Assembly: GCA_003598015.1 (NCBI GenBank)
Contig: QZKE01000089.1
Location: 1 to 61,817, forward strand
Length of the DNA: 61,817 nt
DNA from: Actinomycetota bacterium
Lineage (GTDB): Bacteria > Actinomycetota > Geothermincolia > Geothermincolales > RBG-13-55-18
Reading direction: 5' to 3'
Shown here: piece by piece, positions 59,271-61,817 of the stretch
Numbering within the stretch: the stretch's first letter is position 1
How the letters are laid out: each line of letters opens with the position of its first letter
The notes under the pieces: generated by a model
Database searches by the model: none
Seen by the model: the letters and a program-made list of their open reading frames with translations, nothing else
Told to the model about the DNA's origin: nothing
Translations under genes and position numbers: made by a program

Positions 59271-60266
59271 CTATGCGTCAGCGTCTCCGGACTCATTACT
59301 ATCGAGGGTAAACCTGTCGAAGAAGCCCCAGATCGCTTCGCCGGCATCGAAGTCGCGGCACGTCCTTCCGATGATCGCCTCTCGCATATACTGTTCGCCG
59401 CCGGGCCAGGTATGACCCCCGCCCTCCACCGCCAGCATTACCACCTCGCTGCCGTCACGGCCCCCCGCATAGACCTCTCTGCGCGCTCTTGTGCCGTCGC
59501 CGGGGTCCTCGTCCGCAAGTTCGGTCACGACCGGTGTCTCGGAGCAGCCGTCCACCGCCACCCAGAAGGAGACCGAATCCACGGCCGACAGGGCACGGCC
59601 GCGGTAGACCCTGTCCGTCCCGATATCTCCCCCCTCCCAGGGCACGAGGGGGTCGTCCGTTCCCATGACGAACATTACCGGGATGGGACGCGGGGGCGTA
59701 CAGGCGTGAGAAAGGGCCTCGCCCATGAGGGCGGCGACGGGTGCCACCGCGGCTATCTTGTCCGACAGCTCGCAGGCAAGGCGCAATGAAAACATACCCC
59801 CGTTGGAAATACCGGTGGAATAAATCCTTTCGGCATCGACGCTATAGCCGCTTTTCAACTCTTCTATGAGCGCGGAGATGAAGGCAACATCGTTTATTCC
59901 CGGATTGATCTCCGGTCTGCCGTCGTTCCAATTCTTGTCGATGCCGTCGGGATAGACAGCGATGAATCCCCGCTCGTCGGCGACATCGCTCATATGAGTC
60001 ACCCGTGCCATCCCCTCTCCTCCGCCCCCACCCCCGTGGAAGACGAAGACCATGGGCAGCTCGTCCTCTCCGTTGTAGGAAGGTGGGAGATGGAGGAGAT
60101 AGGTGCGCTCAACACCGTCGTATTGCAGCGAAGCGGAGATATCTCGAGTACCCGCTGCTTTCCCTTCACCGTCCATGCCGTCCTCCTGCCTACCGCAGGC
60201 AGCGGACGCAATGACCATCGCCAGGAGCAGAAAAGCCAGAGCGAGAGCGGCTACTTTCCTGAACAT
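59271..60266 (-). CDS. PHB-depolymerase/feruloyl-esterase-like lipoprotein (LpqC type)
   Basis: 331 residues from the ATG at 60266. Signal peptide ending in IASAAC, an atypical lipobox. VFVFHGGGGGGEGMARVTHMSDVADERGFIAVYPDG (oxyanion), nucleophile GISNGG, DDPLVPWEGG (Asp), and GGGHTWPGG (His) complete the triad. Hydrolyses esters outside the cell: short polyhydroxyalkanoates or feruloyl esters in characterised relatives. AGGT-type ribosome site nearby; an upstream ATG at 60305 is possible. Confidence 0.87.
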   Translation of the reverse strand: MFRKVAALALAFLLLAMVIASAACGRQEDGMDGEGKAAGTRDISASLQYDGVERTYLLHLPPSYNGEDELPMVFVFHGGGGGGEGMARVTHMSDVADERGFIAVYPDGIDKNWNDGRPEINPGINDVAFISALIEELKSGYSVDAERIYSTGISNGGMFSLRLACELSDKIAAVAPVAALMGEALSHACTPPRPIPVMFVMGTDDPLVPWEGGDIGTDRVYRGRALSAVDSVSFWVAVDGCSETPVVTELADEDPGDGTRARREVYAGGRDGSEVVMLAVEGGGHTWPGGEQYMREAIIGRTCRDFDAGEAIWGFFDRFTLDSNESGDADA

Positions 60267-60677
60267 GAAGCACCTATCAGATAATGGGCCGTCTATGTCC
60301 TTCATTTATTATATATTTATATCATCTCGTTCAAGCCCGGGGTTCAGGCCTGGCCCCGTGTCGTGGCACATGTCAGGAGGAGGGGATGACAGCAAAGCCT
60401 GGTGGGAAAACGCTGCGGATACAGAGATAATCGACCTGACTCCCGAGAGCATCGCCGACTACGGGGTGTGTGGATACAAGGACATCAACAAGCACCTGGA
60501 GTTGAGAAAGAAGATAGCCTGGTTCAACGGATACTATCCCAAAGGCTTGAGGATAAAGGCGTTCCTTTCGAAAAAGGGCGGCTATCAGGGAATGATCGAA
60601 TATATCCCGGGCGAGTACGCGCACCGTCCAGAGAACATCATGTGGGGGAGGGTATAACAATCCAAGGGGGGACGACC
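60267..60677. other. Intergenic region with GNAT remnant and palindromic half-element
   Basis: 411 bp without an intact gene. It includes the GNAT gene fragment (60370-60657, separate entry) and GGGGTTCAGGCCTGGCCCC near 60338-60357, which resembles the start of element C. AT-rich sequence at 60300-60325 may hold a promoter. Confidence 0.5.
60370..60657 (+). pseudogene. Remnant of a GNAT-family acetyltransferase gene (N-terminal part only)
   Basis: An in-frame stretch reads IIDLTPESIADYGVCGYKDINKHLELRK followed by KIAWFNGYYPKGLRIKAFLSKKGGYQGMIEYIPGEYAHRP. I recognise this as the N-terminal region of a GNAT family (YoaP-like) that normally continues with the acetyl-CoA-binding half. The frame ends at a TAA after MWGRV, and no GNAT core follows before the next gene. 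The start is unclear: an ATG at 60370 has no good site. Most likely a 3'-truncated relic. Confidence 0.6.
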
Positions 60678-61346
60678 ATGAAGGCTCCATACGAGAACCT
60701 GGCGACGCCTTACACCAAACTCAACGGGGGCAGTTGCGCCCTGCTTGTAATCGACACTCAGAACGACTATGGCGACACCAAGGGTGCCTATCCCATGCCG
60801 GATCTCGCGCATGTGATACCCGTGATCTGCGGGGTTATCGACTTGTTTCGCGGCGCTGAGCTGCCCATCGTGCACGTCGTCCGCCTGTACAAGGAAGATG
60901 GGAGCAACGTGGACCCCTGCCGCAGGTGGCAGTTGGAAAAAGGGGAGCTGCGTGCCGTCATCCCGGGAACCTGGGGCTCGCAGCTCGTCGCCTCGACTAA
61001 TCCCACCGGCGCCGAACTGGACGCCGAAGCGCTGCTCGCCGGCGAGATGCAGGAGCTCACGCCCCGCGAGTACGTGCTCTACAAGCCGCGTTTCAGCGCT
61101 TTTCACGCCACTTCCCTGGAGGATTTCCTCAGCGCCCGGGGTCTCGACAGCGTGGTCATCATTGGGATCACCTTTCCCAACTGCGTTCTGGCCGCGCAGC
61201 TCAGCGCAACGGACCGGGACTACCGCGTGGGGCTGGTCCCCGATGCATGCACGCAGGTCAATGACGAAGGCCTGCTTGCCATGCAGAACAAGGGCGTGCA
61301 GCTGATGACCGTGGACGATCTGCGTGAGCTCTTGTCTCGGATGTGA
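60678..61346 (+). CDS. Cysteine hydrolase, isochorismatase-like
   Basis: 222 residues from the ATG at 60678 with AAGGGGGG upstream; the longer open frame is ignored. LLVIDTQNDYGD (catalytic Asp), ELTPREYVLYKPRFSAFHATSLEDFLSARGLDSVVIIG (Lys and specificity loop) and GITFPNCVLAAQLSATDRDYRVGLVPDAC (nucleophilic Cys in FPNCV). It matches nicotinamidase/biuret/isochorismatase-type hydrolases; substrate unknown. Lies between the GNAT remnant and a convergent surface-protein gene. Confidence 0.9.
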   Translation: MKAPYENLATPYTKLNGGSCALLVIDTQNDYGDTKGAYPMPDLAHVIPVICGVIDLFRGAELPIVHVVRLYKEDGSNVDPCRRWQLEKGELRAVIPGTWGSQLVASTNPTGAELDAEALLAGEMQELTPREYVLYKPRFSAFHATSLEDFLSARGLDSVVIIGITFPNCVLAAQLSATDRDYRVGLVPDACTQVNDEGLLAMQNKGVQLMTVDDLRELLSRM

Positions 61347-61355
61347 GGTCGGGTT

Positions 61356-61817
61356 TCAGTAGGGCGAACCGATGGAGTTATGGCCTGCTGTTCCGATTGA
61401 TCCCCGCCCCCAGTACATGGAGCGCTCGCAAACCACCCCTCCCGATGCGCTCACGCGTGTGGAGACCTCGTAATCCGCGACGTACTCTCCCGCGTTGAAG
61501 GTGCGGCGGGAGCGTGGCGGAAGCGTCGCGGCGGGTCCCGCCACCTCGCCGCTCCCGGTCATGAAGTTGAGGGTGACGTCCACCGCCTCGTCCCCGGGGT
61601 TCTGCACCATGATCCACGTCTCGAAGCCTCCCGCGGTGCAGCCCTCGGCCAGGTACCAGGTAGTGGAGGGCGAGCTGACGCCGACTGATCCGTGCATCCC
61701 CGCACGGTTGTCCCAGTACATGGAACGCTCGCAGGCCACGTTGCCCGTGGCCTCGACCCGTGTAGAGACGTCGTATTCGTATACGTATTCCCCCGCATTG
61801 AAGGAGTGGCGGGAATG
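61356..61817 (-). CDS. TWYxAEGCT-module surface protein, C-terminal part (runs off window)
   Basis: The frame enters from the right edge and stops at 61356, leaving 153 residues. One complete module (STTWYLAEGCTAGGFETWIMVQNPGDEAVDVTL, PPRSRRTFNAGEYV, CERSMYWGRG) follows the tail of another (ACERSMYWDN). Modules are ~125 residues apart. Compared with the protein at 1-501 the linker FNAGEYVxDYEVSTRV replaces the LNVRAVIP phrase. Extracellular role inferred from its secreted relative at 1-501; the N-terminus is outside the window. Confidence 0.75.
   Translation of the reverse strand, partial: HSRHSFNAGEYVYEYDVSTRVEATGNVACERSMYWDNRAGMHGSVGVSSPSTTWYLAEGCTAGGFETWIMVQNPGDEAVDVTLNFMTGSGEVAGPAATLPPRSRRTFNAGEYVADYEVSTRVSASGGVVCERSMYWGRGSIGTAGHNSIGSPY

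Overview
The window is about 62 kb of GC-rich, gene-dense bacterial chromosome. It has strong Shine-Dalgarno sites (GGAGG or AAGGAG type) and frequent GTG/TTG starts. Both edges carry secreted proteins built from a module with the signature TWYxAEGCT. From memory I associate such proteins with deep-branching anaerobic or thermophilic Actinomycetota (Geothermincolia/Solincola-like lineages). Radical SAM enzymes, ferredoxin/flavoprotein pairs, CCG-type Fe-S proteins and a UROD-type methyltransferase also point to an anaerobe or facultative anaerobe. The taxonomic guess is inference; no rRNA or tRNA gene was seen.

Layout. 1-501: start of a secreted repeat protein running off the window. 658-6742 (minus): an acyl-CoA/oxidoreductase block with a saccharopine-dehydrogenase-like protein, SDR, crotonase, an unknown two-CxxC protein whose 3' end is tandemly duplicated, and a PaaK-like CoA ligase. 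6874-8692: an Asp/Glu/hydantoin racemase-family gene interrupted by an in-frame TGA exactly at its second catalytic cysteine, then a near-perfect 29-bp palindrome and a TetR regulator. 8689-10606: a small 2x[4Fe-4S] ferredoxin and a FAD flavoprotein. 10731-17056: two PQQ-type beta-propeller secreted proteins flanking a nitronate monooxygenase and two tandem-duplicated SDRs. 18798-22275 (minus): a beta-oxidation set (thioesterase, 3-hydroxyacyl-CoA dehydrogenase, crotonase, acyl-CoA dehydrogenase). 22970-30193: MBL-fold protein, a radical SAM/membrane/sirtuin operon divergent from a GNAT, a HAMP protein without an output domain, DUF3795, and a methyltransferase. 30313-37622: a gene of unknown function led by a possible 28-residue membrane peptide, two phytoene-desaturase-like flavoproteins, DUF2284, a winged-helix protein and a second TetR. 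38142-44234: FAD oxidase / CCG Fe-S protein / FAD oxidase operon, convergent with a P5C dehydrogenase. 44556-50313: serine hydrolase, membrane protein, TPP enzyme, TauE/SafE permease, MBL hydrolase. 50872-54758: radical SAM/B12, DUF3795, a NadC-like protein with a degenerate active site, and a UROD methyltransferase. 55084-61346: M28 peptidase, lipoprotein, CrtC-like lipocalin, geranylgeranyl reductase-like protein, PHB-depolymerase-like esterase, a GNAT remnant and a cysteine hydrolase. 61356-61817: C-terminus of a second TWYxAEGCT protein.

Most enzymes fit fatty-acid, terpenoid or aromatic acyl-CoA catabolism and isoprenoid/lipid modification. The intergenic space is littered with inverted-repeat elements of at least two recurring types (cores GGTTCTTCTSCGAGAA and GGGGTCRGG), several nested inside each other.

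The best candidate for something undescribed is the racemase gene at 6874-7719. The TGA replaces only the expected catalytic Cys, the downstream frame keeps the family's C-terminal signature, and a plausible bacterial SECIS hairpin follows. I read it as a candidate selenocysteine racemase. A nonsense mutation or sequencing error remains the alternative.
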